Origin: Wolbachia endosymbiont of Spodoptera picta
Lineage (GTDB): Bacteria > Pseudomonadota > Alphaproteobacteria > Rickettsiales > Anaplasmataceae
Reading direction: 5' to 3'
DNA: 64,000 nt
Assembly (NCBI RefSeq): GCF_018141665.1
Contig: NZ_CP067976.1
Location: forward strand, 496,001 to 560,000
Shown here: positions 63,794 through 64,000 of the stretch, piece by piece
Numbering within the stretch: position 1 is the stretch's first letter
Layout: every line of letters starts with the position of its first letter
The notes under the pieces: model-generated
Seen by the model: only the letters and a program-made list of their open reading frames with translations
Databases searched by the model: none
What the model was told of the DNA's origin: nothing
Program-made: the position numbers and the translations under genes

Positions 63794-64000
63794 AATTTTA
63801 TTTAAAATTTTAATAAAATATCATTATGATTACTCCTATGTGTTAATGTCAACGAAAATTTTAACTAAAGTTAAGAAATTAATACCTTTATAATCTGCAA
63901 AGCGAAATATGGAAAATGAGTAGCAGTAAAGAATTCACAAATTGAATGCACCCACTCTACAAATATAATATTGTAGAGCTCAAAAAACCAACAATTGCAA
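63794..64000. other. Non-coding stretch with a small hairpin
   Basis: No gene is seen up to the window edge. CTCTACAA (63955-63962) and TTGTAGAG (63971-63978) form a perfect 8-bp inverted repeat with an 8-nt loop, without a T-run on either side. Confidence 0.5.

Noticed and set aside
63955..63978. Intrinsic terminator near the window end
   Set aside because: The hairpin is perfect but has no T-run on either strand and no gene ending beside it.

Overview
The window is almost certainly from a Wolbachia (Anaplasmataceae, Rickettsiales) chromosome. It is AT-rich. rpoB and rpoC are fused into one 2839-codon gene, the str and rplKAJL/rpoBC clusters are merged, CtrA and FtsZ are of alphaproteobacterial type, an ankyrin-repeat protein is present, several transposases are decayed, and short repeats with the arm TGTCAT...CTGACACTGG...ATCCAG are scattered between (and once within) genes. 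No prophage WO structural genes, CRISPR array or rRNA genes were seen.

Layout. 1-738: 3' part of a MidA/NDUFAF7 methyltransferase. 739-3981: accessory stretch with palindromic repeats, a 35-bp inverted repeat pair, an ankyrin gene and an ankyrin fragment. 3982-12043: housekeeping genes (coq9, murD, tpiA, tRNA-Thr, rsmA, guaB, rho, trcR). 12044-14565: an endonuclease III gene (nth) cut in two by a complete IS110-family element, next to an IS5-family remnant. 14587-23537: J-domain membrane protein, icd, RDD protein, purD, serS, a Ulp1-like cysteine protease and dus. 23572-39479: one long minus-strand expression cluster, rpsL-rpsG-fusA-tuf-tRNA-Trp-secE-nusG-rplK-rplA-rplJ-rplL-rpoBC, driven by at least one clear promoter upstream of rpsL. 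39480-42342: prmC, an IS5-type transposase remnant, a BON lipoprotein and tRNA-Leu. 42498-48228: tig-clpP-clpX-lon proteostasis operon. 48329-50676: mrdA (PBP2) and a secreted polysaccharide deacetylase. 50797-56264: comM-like gene, a small strongly promoted membrane protein, ftsZ, an EVE protein, ybeY and sdhB. 56268-60794: three-PAS protein, GNAT enzyme, pgpA, gpsA and ctrA. 60795-64000: an IS66-like remnant, RNase P RNA, and a Thr/Ser-rich mucin-like membrane protein gene interrupted by an in-frame TAG.

How it fits together. Most genes are core: transcription and translation, ClpXP/Lon proteolysis, cell-cycle control (CtrA, TrcR, FtsZ), reduced peptidoglycan metabolism (MurD, PBP2, deacetylase), TCA and quinone enzymes (Icd, SdhB, Coq9) and nucleotide synthesis (GuaB, PurD). 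Host-interaction candidates are the ankyrin protein, the tandem-J-domain membrane protein, the Ulp1-like protease and the mucin-like protein.

Most notable observations: (i) the IS110 element has recognisable bridge-RNA features, a promoter reconstituted only at its circular junction, and a scar that restores nth exactly; (ii) NusG carries an extra degenerate NGN domain; (iii) a palindromic repeat lies in frame inside murD; (iv) the mucin-like protein is one 711-codon frame split by an amber codon; (v) a Ulp1-like protease retains a full catalytic set; (vi) two exact TTAA-N7-TTAA CtrA-type sites precede ctrA.
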